This document shows positions 46,250 to 58,959 of a DNA stretch of 64,000 bases, in pieces (position 1 is the first letter of the stretch; the number at the start of each line of letters is the position of its first letter). The position numbers and the translations under genes were made by a program. The notes under the pieces are model-generated. The model saw nothing but the letters and a program-made list of their open reading frames with translations, did not search any database and was not told the origin of the DNA. This stretch comes from Sinonovacula constricta (Eukaryota; Mollusca; Bivalvia; Cardiida; Solecurtidae). The stretch is from contig CM017570.1 in NCBI GenBank assembly GCA_007844125.1, positions 51,058,685-51,122,684 on the forward strand, read 5' to 3'.

Positions 46250-47897
46250 GTTTGTAAATAATAAAAACAGAATATGGTGTCACATTAAGTAAATTATAAA
46301 AGCAGAATATGATGTCACATGAAGTAAATAATAAAAGAAGAAAATGATGTCACATGAAGTAAATAATAAAAGCGGAATATGGTGTCACATGAAGTAAATA
46401 ATAAAAGCAGAATATTATGTCACATAAAGTAAATAATAAAAGTAGAATATGATGTCACATAAAGTAAATAATAAACGAAGAAAATGATGTCACATGAAGT
46501 AAATAATAAAAGCAGAATAAGGTGTCACATGAAGTAAATTATAAAAACAGAATATGGTGTCACATGAAGTAAATTATAAATGCAGAATATGATGTCACAT
46601 GAAGTAAATAATAAAAGAAGAAAATGATGTCACATGAAGTAAATAATAAAAGCAGAATAAGGTGTCACATGAAGTAAATTATAAAAACAGAATATGGTGT
46701 CACATGAAGTAAATAATAAAAACAGAATATGATGTCACATGAAGTAAATAATAAAAGAAGAAAATGATGTCACATGAAGTAAATAATAAAAGCGGAATAT
46801 GATGTCACATGAAGTAAATTATAAATGCAGAATATGATGTCACATGAAGTAAATAATAAAAACAGAATATGATGTCACATGAAGTAAATAATAAAAGAAG
46901 AAAATGATGTCACATGAAGTAAATAATAAAAGCGGAATATGATGTCACATGAAGTAAATGATAAAAACAGAATATGATGTCACATGAAGTAAATAATAAA
47001 AGAAGAAAATGATGTCACATGAAGTAAATAATAAAAGCGGAATATGATGTCACATGAAGTAAATAATAAAAGCGGAATATGGTGTCACATAAAGTAAATA
47101 ATAAAAGCAGAATATGATGTCACATGAAGTAAATTATAAAAACAGAATATGATGTCACATGAAGTAAATAATAAAAGAAGAAAATGATGTCACATGAAGT
47201 AAATTATAAATGCAGAATATGATGTCACATGAAGTAAATAATAAAAACAGAATATGATGTCACATGAAGTAAATAATAAAAGAAGAAAATGATGTCACAT
47301 GAAGTAAATAATAAAAGCGGAATATGGTGTCACATAAAGTAAATAATAAAAGCAGAATAAGGTGTCACATGAAGTAAATTATAAAAACAGAATATGATGT
47401 CACATGAAGTAAATAATAAAAGAAGAAAATGATGTCACATGAAGTAAATAATAAAAGCGGAATATGGTGTCACATAAAGTAAATAATAAAAGCAGAATAT
47501 GATGTCACATGAAGTAAATTATAAAAACAGAATATGATGTCACATGAAGTAAATAATAAAAGAAGAAAATGATGTCACATGAAGTAAATAATAAAAGCGG
47601 AATATGGTGTCACATGAAGTAAATTATAAAAACAGAATATGGTGTCACATGAAGTAAATTATAAAAGCAGAATATGATGTCACATGAAGTAAATAATAAA
47701 AGAAGAAAATGATGTCACATGAAGTAAATAATAAAAGCGGAATATGATGTCACATGAATTAAATAATAAAAACAGAATATGATGTCACATGAAGTAAATT
47801 ATAAAAGCAGAATATGATGTCACATGAAGTAAATAATAAAAGCAGAATATGATGTCACATGAAGTAAATTATAAAAAGCAGAATATGATGTCACATG
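46250..47897 (+). repeat. 35-bp minisatellite rich in AATAAA, about 46 copies
   Basis: The unit is gaagtaaataataaaagcag plus aatatgatgtcacat. Most units contain the polyadenylation hexamer AATAAA (in aataataaaa); variants with aaattataaa do not. It fills most of the last MCC intron. Confidence 0.96.
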
Positions 47898-48017
47898 AAG
47901 GATACATCTGGTGGAGCAGTTTATATAAGCAATTAAACTCATTTGAGCCATGCAATAATACTTGATATCTATTGGGATTAAAACTGATATAATGTTAAAA
48001 CCAACCAAAAAGATTTT

Positions 48018-48289
48018 TATGCTCCCTGAAGAGCGAGCATATAGTCTCCACTTGACCATCCATCTATCCCATCTCATTTGTTTGTCTGTCTGTTCATTCA
48101 TCCATCAGTCCATCATAATTTTCTATGGAGCATAACACAAAACTTGTAAGAAAAGTCAACATGAAACTTCACAGGCAAATAGTTCTTAAAGAGGAGAAGT
48201 GTATTGTACAAGAACCATAACTCTGTTTTGCATAATTTAGGTGTTCTTGACCTTTGTTATTTTAGTACTTACATTTTGTAGGGAGCATA
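48018..48289. mobile_element. Small inverted-repeat element, about 272 bp
   Basis: The ends are tatgctccct (48018-48027) and agggagcata (48280-48289), a perfect 10-bp inverted repeat. The interior shows no coding frame. No clear target duplication was seen, so the exact limits are uncertain. It lies in the last MCC intron. Confidence 0.55.
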
Positions 48290-48445
48290 ATGTTGTTGTT
48301 GTTTTATTCCTTGGAAGATGGAAGTAGCGTTTATTTGCAGAGCATCCATTGGTTCGACCAATTCTCATATTTAAGGCTTTTTATTATAAATATAACTTTC
48401 CTAAGTTAATTTCACTGTCTTATTTTCTGTATTTCCTTTTCATAG

Positions 48446-48520
48446 ATTCGGATGCTGAAGCAAAGGTTGGCAAGAAAAGAGGAAGAGCAGACACGGCTGC
48501 CAAACGAAACATCTTTATAG
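48446..48520 (+). CDS. MCC: MCC terminal coding exon, residues 768-791, PDZ-binding tail and stop
   Basis: The acceptor is cttttcatag; the exon enters in phase 0 and encodes IRMLKQRLARKEEEQTRL, then PNETSL and TAG at 48518-48520. Human MCC ends VRMLKQRIALLEEENSRPHTNETSL, so both the helix and the last five residues are conserved. ETSL is a class I PDZ ligand (T at -2, L at 0), the type through which MCC binds Scribble and related proteins. Confidence 0.97.
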   Translation: MRMLKQRLARKEEEQTRLPNETSL

Positions 48521-49765
48521 CATCATAGTGACACAGGTGGTTTACATTGTTAGCATGGTGAACTGATTGTACTTTCCACTGGTACACAGATTTATAAAGT
48601 GATAAAGTGGGACAGATAGAGTGGGTGAGAGCATGTTTATGAAATAGAGAATACTTGTTGTTACATGGGAATGACACAAATAAATGAGAAAAGAATGTAG
48701 TATATGAAAGAAAGAATTGGTTTTCAAAAAGAGGAAGATAATTAGGTAAAAAACAACAGAAACTTCACAAACAAATAATATATTAAAACAGAACTATGCA
48801 GACAAACATTCATGTTTGTGAATATATTAGAATGGTTAATTGCCAGACATTGTTGAATGATTCATGTGTGTTTAGTAGTACTTTTTATATAGTTAAGTCA
48901 AACATATGTGGTAGATAAATGCTTATTTTATAAAAGCTTGCTTGTGACTGGTCAAAATATGTATATTTGTTTAATATGACCTCATTATCATTGATTAGAG
49001 CATAGACCATTGAAATGCTGATCTTTGATTGTTTCAATCAATGCCTTATTATAATTGGCTGTGTTTAAATGGCTCCCTTTGGAATGAAAGCTTTATTATG
49101 ACTGGCTTAGATATAATTAGTTGCATGTAAGCTATTTACTGATTGGCAGTTTCGTGTGATGCGTACATACTTTATAGTGCTCCATAGCAGTGTTATAACT
49201 GATGTATATATCTTGTGTTGTATTATTATTCCTACCCAACAGATATGTATCACCGTGTTCAACTATTGGTGTAAAGTTGTGTTTATGACCTGTGGGACAA
49301 AGGCTCTTTGTATAATTTGCATTGTTCTGCAGTATATTTTCAACTGGCATATAAGCCCCCATCCCCAGAGTGATGTCTTTTACTCTTGAAATGAGCGTGT
49401 AAGATAATACATATCAGTTGCTACTGTTTTAGTCTATAAACAAAGGTCTTCTGCAGATGGCATCTTTGCAAAAAAAGAAAAAGGTATGATAATCTGAATA
49501 ATGCAGGATGTTACTGTTTAAAAATAGAAAACAACGTAATTGATACGTTCTAATACCCAACTTTATAAGCTTCACAATTTTTATTTCTTGTATTTATGGT
49601 TAGTAAATAATTTGAAAGTCGAGAATGCAATTTGGAGAAAATGGAACTTTGGCTATGCTTTGGTAGTGAATTGATGTTTATGTATTAAACTTTTATCTTT
49701 GTAATCAAAAGCATGTCTTTAAATATGAAATATTTGCTACTTTGTGGTCTGGGACAAGGATTTTT
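48521..49765 (+). other. Probable MCC 3' UTR and flank
   Basis: This is non-coding AT-rich sequence directly after the MCC stop. An AATAAA hexamer lies at 48679-48684, and further AT-rich stretches follow. The real polyadenylation site cannot be chosen from sequence alone, so the UTR could end well before or well after this stretch. No convincing coding exon was seen on either strand. Confidence 0.45.
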
Positions 49766-50115
49766 GTGTCGCCTGTCTAGGCAACATATAGGGATTACTT
49801 TGTCTGGAGCCTAACTTTGTCACCGTAGGTCCAAATGAATCCTTATTTGTTATGCATGTTTCTGGCAATGACTCGAAGTGCAGGGCACAAGAACAGTAAC
49901 TCTACCTTGTTCTGTTTTTTAATTATTCTCCTTTGATAGATTTTAGTGCATTTCTTGCAAAGGGCATAACTTGTTGTGCATGTTTTTTTGCAATGAGACA
50001 ATTAAAAGGTTATTTTATATGTGAATTTTTGTGCAAAAACATTGCTAATATCTGTACTACAAAAAACTAATTAACATTTTTTATGTTGACTAACAAAATT
50101 TTCGTCAGGCGACAC
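49766..50115. mobile_element. Small inverted-repeat element, about 350 bp
   Basis: The ends are gtgtcgcctg and caggcgacac, a perfect 10-bp inverted repeat that extends to 11 bp with the flanking T and A. The interior (for example gcaaagggcataacttgttg) is non-coding. Target duplication is not evident. Confidence 0.6.
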
Positions 50116-50254
50116 ATCCGACTCACAGAGTTCTAGTTTTATCTTCATACTTCTTTATTTCCAATGGTTGTGCAATCAACTCTCCTGCTATATAAACCTT
50201 CGTAGTCCCATGTTCATAGCAGCTGTTAACAGTCATCATAGACCTGTTAGCATT

Positions 50255-52895
50255 GACAAAAGCCAGTGCAGGTCAGACAGTTTCCATCTATACATGATAG
50301 ACATGACTGTACACTAGTGCAGATCAGACAGCTCCCATCTGTACATAATAGACTTGACTGTACACTAGAGCAGAGCAGACAGCTCCCATCTGTACATGTT
50401 AGACATGACTGTACACTAGTGCACATTAGACAGCTCCCATCTGTACATAATAGACTTGACTGTACATTAGAGCAGATCAGACTGTGCCCATCTATACATA
50501 ATAGACTTGACTGTTCACTAGAGCAGATCATACAGCTTCCATCTATACATGTTAGACTTGACTGTACACTAGTGCAGATCAGACAGCTTCCATCTATACA
50601 TGATAGACATGACTGTACACTAGTGCAGATCAGACAGCTTCCATCTATACATGATAGACATGACTGTACACTAGTGCAGATCAGACAGCTTCCATCTATA
50701 CATGATAGACTTGACTGTACTCTAGTGCAGATCAGACAGCTTCCATCTAAACATGATAGACATGACTGTAAACTAGTGCAGATCAGACAGCTTCCATCTG
50801 TACATGATAGACATGACTGTACACTAGTGCAGATCAGACAGCTTCCATCTGTACATAATAGACTTGACTGTACACTAGTGCAGATCAGACAGCTTCCATC
50901 TATACATGATAGACATGACTGTACACTAGAGCAGATCAGACAGCTCCCATCTATACATGTTAGACATGACTGTTCACTAGTGCAGATCAGACAGCTCCCA
51001 TCTATACATGACAGACTTGACTGTACACTAGTGCAGATCAGACAGCTTCCATCTATATATGTTAGACATGACTGTACACTAGTGCAGATCAGACTGCTTC
51101 CATCTATACATGATAGACATGACTGTACACTAGTGCAGATCAGACTGCTTCCATCTATACATGATAGACTTGACTGTACACTAGAGCAGATCAGACTGTG
51201 CCTATCTGTACATGATAGACATGACTGTACAGTAGAGCAGATCAGACAGCTCCCATCTGTACATGATAGACATGACTGTACACTAGTGCAGATCAGACTG
51301 CTTCCATCTATACATGATAGACATGACTGTACACTAGTGCAGATTAGACTGCTTCCATCTATACATGATAGACTTGACTGTACACTAGAGCAGATCAGAC
51401 TGCCTATCTGTACATGATAGACATGACTGTACACTAGTGCAGATCAGACAGCTCCCATCTATACATGATAGACATGACTGTACACTAGTGCAGATCAGAC
51501 TGCTTCCATCTATACATGATAGACATGACTGTACACTAGTGCAGACCAGACTGCTTCCATCTATACATGATAGACTTGACTGTACACTAGAGCAGATCAG
51601 ACTGTGCCTATCTGTACATGATAGACATGACTGTACAGTAGAGCAGATCAGACAGCTCCCATCTGTACATGATAGACATGACTGTACAGTAGTGCAGATT
51701 AGACAGCTACCATCTATATATGATAGACATGACTGTGCACTAGTGAAGATCAGACAGCTCCCATCTATATATGTTAGACATGACTGTACACTAGTGCAGA
51801 TCAGACAGCTTCCATCTGTACATGATAGACATGACTGTACACTAGTGAAGATCAGACAGCTCCCATCTATATATGTTAGACATGACTGTACACTAGTGCA
51901 GATCAGACAGCTTCCATCTATACATGATAGACATGACTGTACAGTAGAGCAGATCAGACAGCTTCCATCTATACATGATAGACATGACTGTACAGTAGTG
52001 CAGATTAGACAGCTTCCATCTGTACATGATAGACATGACTGTACACTAGTGAAGATCAGACAGCTCCCATCTATATATGTTAGACATGACTGTACACTAG
52101 TGCAGATCAGACAGCTTCCATCTGTACATGATAGACATGACTGTACACTAGTGAAGATCAGACAGCTCCCATCTATATATGTTAGACATGACTGTACACT
52201 AGTGCAGATCAGACAGCTTCCATCTATACATGATAGACATGACTGTACAGTAGAGCAGATCAGACAGCTACCATCTATATATGATAGACATGACTGTGCA
52301 CTAGTGAAGATCAGACAGCTCCCATCTATATATGTTAGACATGACTGTACACTAGTGCAGATCAGACAGCTTCCATCTGTACATGATAGACATGACTGTA
52401 CACTAGTGAAGATCAGACAGCTCCCATCTATATATGTTAGACATGACTGTACACTAGTGCAGATCAGACAGCTTCCATCTATACATGATAGACATGACTG
52501 TACACTAGTGCAGATCAGACTGCTTCCATCTATACATGATAGACTTGACTGTACACTAGAGCAGATCAGACAGCTCCCATCTATACATGATAGACATGAC
52601 TGTACAGTAGAGCAGATCAGACAGCTACCATCTATATATGATAGACATGACTGTGCACTAGTGCAGATCAGACAGCTTCCATCTGTACATGATAGACATG
52701 ACTGTACACTAGTGAAGATCAGACAGCTCCCATCTATATATGTTAGACATGACTGTACACTAGTGCAGATCAGACAGCTTCCATCTGTACATGATAGACA
52801 TGACAGTACTCTAGTGCAGATCAGACAGCTCCCATCTATATATGATAGACATGACTGTACACTAGTGCAGATCAGACAGTGCCCATTTGTATCAA
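50255..52895 (+). repeat. 51-bp minisatellite downstream of MCC, about 52 copies
   Basis: The unit is cagatcagacagcttccatc, tatacatgatagacatgact, gtacactagtg. Its 51-bp period and lack of stops give open frames of 383 and 487 codons on the plus strand and 395 on the minus strand, with 17-residue repeats such as QIRQLPSIHDRHDCTLV. Both strands are open throughout and no start context, signal peptide or neighbouring exon supports translation, so it is annotated as satellite only. It is unrelated to the 51-bp array at 9.9-12.5 kb. Confidence 0.94.
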
Positions 52896-52904
52896 ACTGA
52901 GATG

Positions 52905-55205
52905 AATCCTCACTGTCAGCACAGGCTAAATGTTTAATGTTGTTATAAGGCGCAGTGATGCTTTGCCATAAATACCTTCACAGCATGCCCAATCATGTGA
53001 CTTCTATATCTACTGTTGCAGTTTATCTGTTACTTTAATTTATATATTTTCCTGTGCTGGTTTTTAGATCGGGTGAGGTTAAATGATCTTCCTAATTGAT
53101 CGTTATTGTGTTCTGGGCACCCACATGTTTTCTTGTTGTCTTTGCAAGTTTGAATTTGGCCTAAATGCTACTTTTACAAGATAACTTTCCTCATCCCAGT
53201 CAACAGATAAATGTCTCTCTGTACCTCAACTATTGTGATTATACTACTGTGTTCAGAACATTTTAAACAAAGCATATTAACAAAGAAAAAAAATCAATCT
53301 TAATCCTTTGCTTTGTATGTGTTGTATCAAAATATTATCATCATATTCATAATTTTTTAGATTTGTTTATTTTTAAACCATTATATTTTCTATGCAGCAT
53401 ATTTACGACAGACCTGAGTTGAATTATAGTTTTCATTCAATATTTCATAGTATGTATTGTACCAAATCACAATCTTACATTAACAGTATTCTAGATTCAC
53501 TCATAGTGAGACATGGTTTAAGGCTGTTTAATTGTGTTGTGAAAAAAGTGATCAAAATATAGATATATAAATATAATTGGATATTTATTTAATCAAAATA
53601 TGTGTCTTAGATCTATGTTTTCTTTGCTATTTTAACTTATTTATGTTATTTTTTATCAAATGTATACAAATACTTTTTCATCTGTTTTCTTATTGTTTTG
53701 TCACAAAGATCTGCAGGGTAATGTTCTTGTTTTTTCAAGACCACTAATTCTTTTTTTTTTATATTGTTTGTGTATTTGGTCCGAATTTATCTTCACACTT
53801 CATGGCACGACAAATCCTGAAATTACACGGCAGCCCACTGTCCGGTCACGTATTTATTACTATAGATAGGATTATTATATACACATTTCAACAAAGACAG
53901 GACTTTGTGGATGTGTTTGGATTACCTGGTTAATAATAAAACACTTCTCAGGTTATTTACTTTATTTACACATTAGTATGGAAAACTGTAGGACAATTTG
54001 ATTATAAGAACAAATTATCATTGTCTCATATCATGTGCATCCTTTGCCAATAGGAAACTCTCACATAAACAGGTATCTACTACACTTTACTATAGCTTTT
54101 CTTGCATAAAGTCACTTAAGGAAAATGTTAGTAGTTTTGGTACACTGTTACTTAGATTAAACATTCACAAAATAATAATCCAACTAAAACAACATTTATT
54201 ACAAGTTGTTTTTATGATATTAGCACCACATAATCTCATCATATCCTTGCGCTCGGTTGAATACATACCATACATAGCACACAACCGAATGTGCGTGATT
54301 GACAGCGAGAGGTCAAAGGTGACGAAATCAGTAATTACCCACACGTGTTGTTTTTACGAGTGTCAATAACATTTCTATTTATTGGAAATTTTGAAACTGT
54401 TGATTGGCAGGGTAACCAACACAAGAATTTTAAGGTGGTCCAGTGGAATATGCTCTCTGGATTTTTTGGTTGTCCGCCGGGGAACTGGGTAATGGATTTG
54501 TCATGCCCTGACACTAGTGCGTGTTACATCATCATAATTATCATCCCGTTATTCATTTTTTGTACCATTATTCCTATGTTTATACTACATGTACTGGGTA
54601 ACAACAGTTGTTTTTTTTTACTTTAACTTTGAAAATCATAACATGAACTCTACATAAATCAGGTTTTGTTTTTGTTGTTTACTTTCTTAAAGGTGGTATC
54701 CGACAGTTTGCAGTTGTCAAAAACAATATTTCTCCACTGTTCTACATTTTTTTCTAACACCATCTCGATGAATAAAGCCAGTTTATTTTAAAGGTTTTGT
54801 TCATTTTTTTTACAAACAAGTTTGATAATATTTTGCATAATGAGTTTCTTGACAGAAGATTCTTACCTTTAATTGAGAGCTACAAATATATGATATTCCA
54901 TGTTTTGAATGCTAGACATCAAAATAAGTATTTGGGATCATTCTTGATATTGATACACAATTTCAATAAAATGAACAAAAAGCATTAACAGCATCATTGT
55001 AAATATTTGCCATTTGGAAGTATCTTAAAAATGCTATGTTTGTTTTGTGTTTGTTATATAAACTGATGCTAAGTTTAGGGCAAGTTCACTCGGAGTTAAC
55101 CTCTTTGTTAAGGTCCTTGTCTTCAAATGACATGTCTGCTAGTTGATCAAATTTTTAAATCAATAAAACATTGTAAAAAAATTGCTTAAATTACTATTAA
55201 GTAAA
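52905..55205. other. Intergenic AT-rich sequence, no gene seen
   Basis: Short plus-strand open frames (up to 123 codons at 53998-54369) have no recognisable domain, are AT-driven in composition and lack supporting splice or start context. Nothing else recognised. Confidence 0.5.
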
Positions 55206-55219
55206 TAAATCATTATAAA

Positions 55220-56130
55220 AAGCCTACGTGAATGGTTACAGTATCACTCTGGTGTTAAAACTCACCTTAGGTAACTGGTTCAAACCCTGGGTGTTTGATT
55301 CACATACCTGAGGTGTTTGATTCACATACTTGAGGTTTTGATTCACATACCTGAGGTTTTTGTTTCACATACCTGAAATCACTGGTTAAAACCCCAGGTG
55401 TTTGAATAACATACCTGAGGTATCTTGTTTAAATCCCAGGTGTTTGATTCACATACCTGAGGTAACTGGTTAAAACCCCAGGGGTTTCATTACACCTGCA
55501 GTGTTTGACTCACATACCTGAAGTCACTGGTTTAAACCCCAGGTGTTTGAATAACATACCTGAGGTATCTTGTTTAAACCCCAGGTGTTTGAATAACATA
55601 CTTGAGGTTTCTTGTTTAAATCCCAAGTGTTTGATTCACATACCTGAGGTAACTGGTTAAAACCCCAGGGGTTTCATTACACCTGCAGTGTTTGACTCAC
55701 ATACCTGAAGTCACTGGTTTAAACACCAGGTGTTTGATTCACATACCTGAAATCACTGGTTAAAACCCCAGATGTTTAACATACCTGAGGTAATTGGTTT
55801 AAACACCAGGTGTTTGATTCACATACCTAAAATCACTGGTTAAAATCCCTTGTGTTTGAATAACATACCTGAGGTATCTTGTTTAAATCCCAGGTGTTTG
55901 ACTCACATACCTGAAGTCACTGGTTCAAACACCAGGTGTTTGACTCATATACCTGAAATCACTGGCTAAAACCCCAGGTGTTTAACATACCTGAGGTAAC
56001 TGGTGAAAACAGCAGGTGTTTGATTCACATATGTGGGGTAACTGGTTCAAACCCCAGGTGCTTGATTCACATACCTGGAGTCACTGGCTTAAACTCTGTT
56101 AAATTTACATAGCTAAGGTCATTGGTTCAA
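55220..56130 (+). repeat. About 42-bp tandem array built on a tRNA-like box B, about 20 copies
   Basis: The unit is aggtaactggttaaaacccc, aggtgtttgattcacatacctg. The first copy is preceded by a box A-like stretch (gtgaatggttacagtatcac) and reads ggttcaaaccctgg, a box B. The last copy (ggttcaaaccccagatg) leads into the dispersed body at 56150. Subsets repeat at a longer period (gggtttcattacacctgcag at about 55480 and 55668). Confidence 0.85.
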
Positions 56131-56375
56131 ACCCCAGATGTTGCATATTTGCAATCTTTTCCATACTGTTCTGCAACAACTTTGATGAAACTTTACAATT
56201 ATCCTAAGTACCGTATGAACCTGTTTGCCTACTTTTTTTATTAGGACAAGATATAAATTGTAGTTATTGTGACTTTTAACAATATTTCAGACATTGATAT
56301 AGGATGTATTGATAAGCAGAAAGCAGTGTGGGGGTATTTGCTAAGCCTTGGCTTACACGTCTCGTTATATTTCTG
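56131..56375 (+). mobile_element. SINE-like 3' body, partner of 18090-18360
   Basis: The phrases ctttgatgaaactttacaat and tgggggtatttgctaagcct, then tggcttaca, are in the same order as at 18090-18360. With the tRNA-like head at 55220 this forms a SINE whose box B region has been expanded. Confidence 0.5.
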
Positions 56376-57525
56376 ATGTTTAATTAAAAAATAAATAAAA
56401 GATTTGGTCTGTTAGATTTGGTTTTACTACACAGTGTCACAAGATAAGATGTTTGACAATACTGAGAACAAAAAATAAGACATATTGTCAGATTCATTGT
56501 TGGATATTCTTTTAAGTGTGACACTACAACAAATGGCTGCAGGATTTGGTGTGGACAGTACAAGAGTATAATTACATAGGGTTAATTTAGTTAAAGAAAC
56601 AAACCAGTATCTGTGTTTATTTTTGTTATAAACTTTCAAACACTGTCTGTTAATAATTAACAATATGTGTAGATGTGTTATTTAGAGTTAAATGTACTTC
56701 TGTACTATTGAGATTGTTTGCTACATTTAGGATTCCCACTGCTTCTGTAAGCCATTTGTTGTAATCTAGTGTAATAAATAAAAGTGCTATTTTTCTTAGA
56801 CTGTTACATTTAATTCAATTATGTGTTTTTATATGTTCAAGTCATAATACATATTTTATATGATATTGCAACAAAAAAAGTAGTGCTATATTTGAAAAGA
56901 CTGTGACAATTAATAATGTATTTGTTGTTATGTGTTTGGTGTTCCTATTAAAGGAAGGTTACCATTGTCACTCAATGATACAACTGTCATTCAGTTTTTT
57001 CTTTTTGTCAGTTGTATGCGTCAGTGTTTCAGTTCAAGCCTTTAGCTATTATTGATCCCTGATTAAGTGATTGATCCCTGATTAATCAATTGATCCTTGA
57101 TTTGCAATCATGGTTATGCAAGGCAAATATAATTTGTTGCCTAGTAACAGGGTATGTTAAAAGTAATTTAGGTATATCTCTGTGTTTGCTGCTACATTTT
57201 TATGCCAAGGATGCAGTTAATTTCTTGTATTGAAAAATATAATTTTGATGATTAAAAATATGCAATTAGTACAAAAGTGTTTCATTGTTTTTAAAAGAAA
57301 CCGCAGATTCAGATACAATAACACGTACTATTGTGATTAAACAGTTTTCCAATTTTGCTGATATGTTTATATAATATATATAATTATTGTAACATGTGAT
57401 TATGATAAAAACAATTTGTATTTCTTTCATGCTTGCACAGTATTGTCTAAAATCTGTTCACTTTAAAGTCATATCTGGGATGTTCATTTGAATATGCTTT
57501 TCCACAAAAAAGAGAAAGGCAATTT
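56376..57525. other. Intergenic AT-rich sequence, nothing recognised
   Basis: No coding frame above 80 codons, no tandem structure. AATAAA-like hexamers occur but cannot be tied to a transcript. Confidence 0.5.
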
Positions 57526-58724
57526 TAGTTCATCTGAGCGCAACGAGCTCCTGGTGAGCTTTTCTGACAATGCTTCGTCCATCATGCGGCATCAACGTTT
57601 TAACTTGTGAACACGCTAGAGGCCACAGTTTTTATCCAATCTTCATCAAACTTGGTCAGAATGTTTGACTTTATGAAATTTTGGATGAGTTCATTATTGG
57701 GTCACCAGTGGTCAAAAAGTAGGTCACTAGATCAAATTTTAGGAAAAAATTGTAAACACACTAGAGGCCATATTTATAGGCCAATTTTCATCAAACTTGG
57801 TCAGAATGTTTGCGTGAAATCTTGGATGACTTCGTTATTGGGTCACGTGGGTCAAAAAGTAGGTCATTAGGTCAAATCTTAGAAAAGGCTTATGAATACA
57901 CTAGAGGCCACATTTATTGCCCACTCTTCACCAAACTTGGTCAGAATGTGTCTGAATGAAATCTTGGATGAGTTCGTTATTGGTTCACGTGGGGTGAAAA
58001 AAGTAGGTCACCAGGTCAAATCTTTGAAAAAGCGTATGAACACACTATAAGCCACATTAAGGGTCCAATCTTCACCAATCTTAATCCTAAAGTTTTCCTG
58101 CATGAAATCTTGGATGAGTTCATAACTGGATCATGTGGGGTCAAAAGGTAGGTCACTAGGTCAAATCTTACAAAAAGCTTGAGAACACACAAGAGGCCAG
58201 ATTTACAGGCCAATCTTTATTAAACTTAGTCAAAAAACGTTTGCATGACATCTTGGAAGAGTTCGTTACTGTGTCAAGTGTGGTCAAAAAGGAGGTCACT
58301 TAATCAAAACTTGGAAAAAGCTTGTGAACACACTAGAGGCCACATTCATAGCCCAATCTTCACCAAACTTAGTCAGATTGTTTGTATGCATGAATTTTTG
58401 TATTAGTATACTATTTGATCACGTGGGGTCAAACAGTAAATCACTAGGTCACATTTTAGAAAAACTTTGTGAAAACACTTAGAGGCCACATTGATGGCCC
58501 AGTCTTCACCAAACTTGGCCAGAATGTTTTCCAGTATAAAATCTTACATACGTTTTAAAGTGGGTCATGTGGATTCAGTATGGTATAAGATTAAATGCTA
58601 TAAAATGTTATTCACCAAAGATTTCTTAAGTTAATAACTCTTAGTTACTTGATGCCAGATATGAGCCTACTAAAAGCCTGTGTCCGCAGGTAAGTGATTA
58701 AGGACCATCATGGCCCTCTTGTTT
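57526..58724 (+). mobile_element. Third copy of the tandem-repeat element (32414-type), near full length
   Basis: It begins agttcatctgagcgcaac and has about six core units (ccaatcttcaccaaacttgg, gtaggtcactaggtcaaatc). It ends cctgtgtccgcaggtaagtg, then the hairpin ggaccatcatggccctcttg. The 5' end is diverged from the copy at 32414 (ttcatctgag for ctcacctgag). It lacks the 1.5-kb insert, confirming that insert as foreign. Confidence 0.85.
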
Positions 58725-58853
58725 AGTACGTGTCTATGCCGCAAACACCTGGAAATTATCATTTATGTTACAGAATTTGCAATACAAAAAATATACGATA
58801 CGTTTATTCAAATTTGTCTTTCTATCGTCTATTCTTCTCTTTTTTCCCTGCAG

Positions 58854-58931
58854 CTTAGAGAAGATTGTCCTTACTTCCAATTTGTACTGTCTACATTTGT
58901 TGACACAGAGAAGGAACTAACGGCCACATGA
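58854..58931 (+). CDS. Weak candidate terminal exon of unknown gene
   Basis: A strong pyrimidine tract and tccctgcag precede 25 codons and TGA at 58929-58931; the peptide starts LREDCPYFQFVLSTFVDTEK and ends ELTAT. I do not recognise it. It could be an alternative last exon of MCC (phase 0 would fit after the exon ending 46072), the end of another gene, or chance. No upstream partner exon was found between 48520 and here. A satellite starts just after it. Confidence 0.25.
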   Translation, partial: LREDCPYFQFVLSTFVDTEKELTAT

Positions 58932-58959
58932 ATTGCATGACTTATCAAAATTGCACACC

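Larger units (their letters stand above)
7181..48520 (+). other. MCC: MCC orthologue, gene-level span (15 exons, 5' incomplete)
   Basis: Fifteen exons on the + strand join with matching phases into 2,376 coding bases, giving 791 residues and a stop. Successive exons follow vertebrate MCC in order: the YEERITELHSVIAEL block, DLNSEL, VAEHL, GKYESN, LELESxHIDPL, RLDLENAVxMQELMAMK, RHQQSAEFVNDLKRAN, KLKKLESQM and the NETSL tail. Vertebrate MCC is a cytoplasmic and membrane-associated coiled-coil scaffold linked to Wnt/beta-catenin signalling, cell-cycle control and cell polarity; its C-terminus binds PDZ proteins such as Scribble. The human short form is about 829 residues, so only about 20 N-terminal residues and the promoter are missing here, upstream of base 1. 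Relative to human, the segment after the DLNSEL exon differs and carries a proline-rich stretch. Family identity is secure; function in this animal is inferred. Confidence 0.95.

Noticed and set aside
50247..52900. Long open frames of 383-487 codons on both strands encoding 17-residue repeats
   Set aside because: The 51-bp period is a multiple of three and lacks stops on both strands; there is no start context, signal peptide, partner exon or codon bias. Satellite, not gene.
53998..54626. Two short plus-strand frames with hydrophobic stretches
   Set aside because: AT-driven composition, no recognisable family, overlapping frames.
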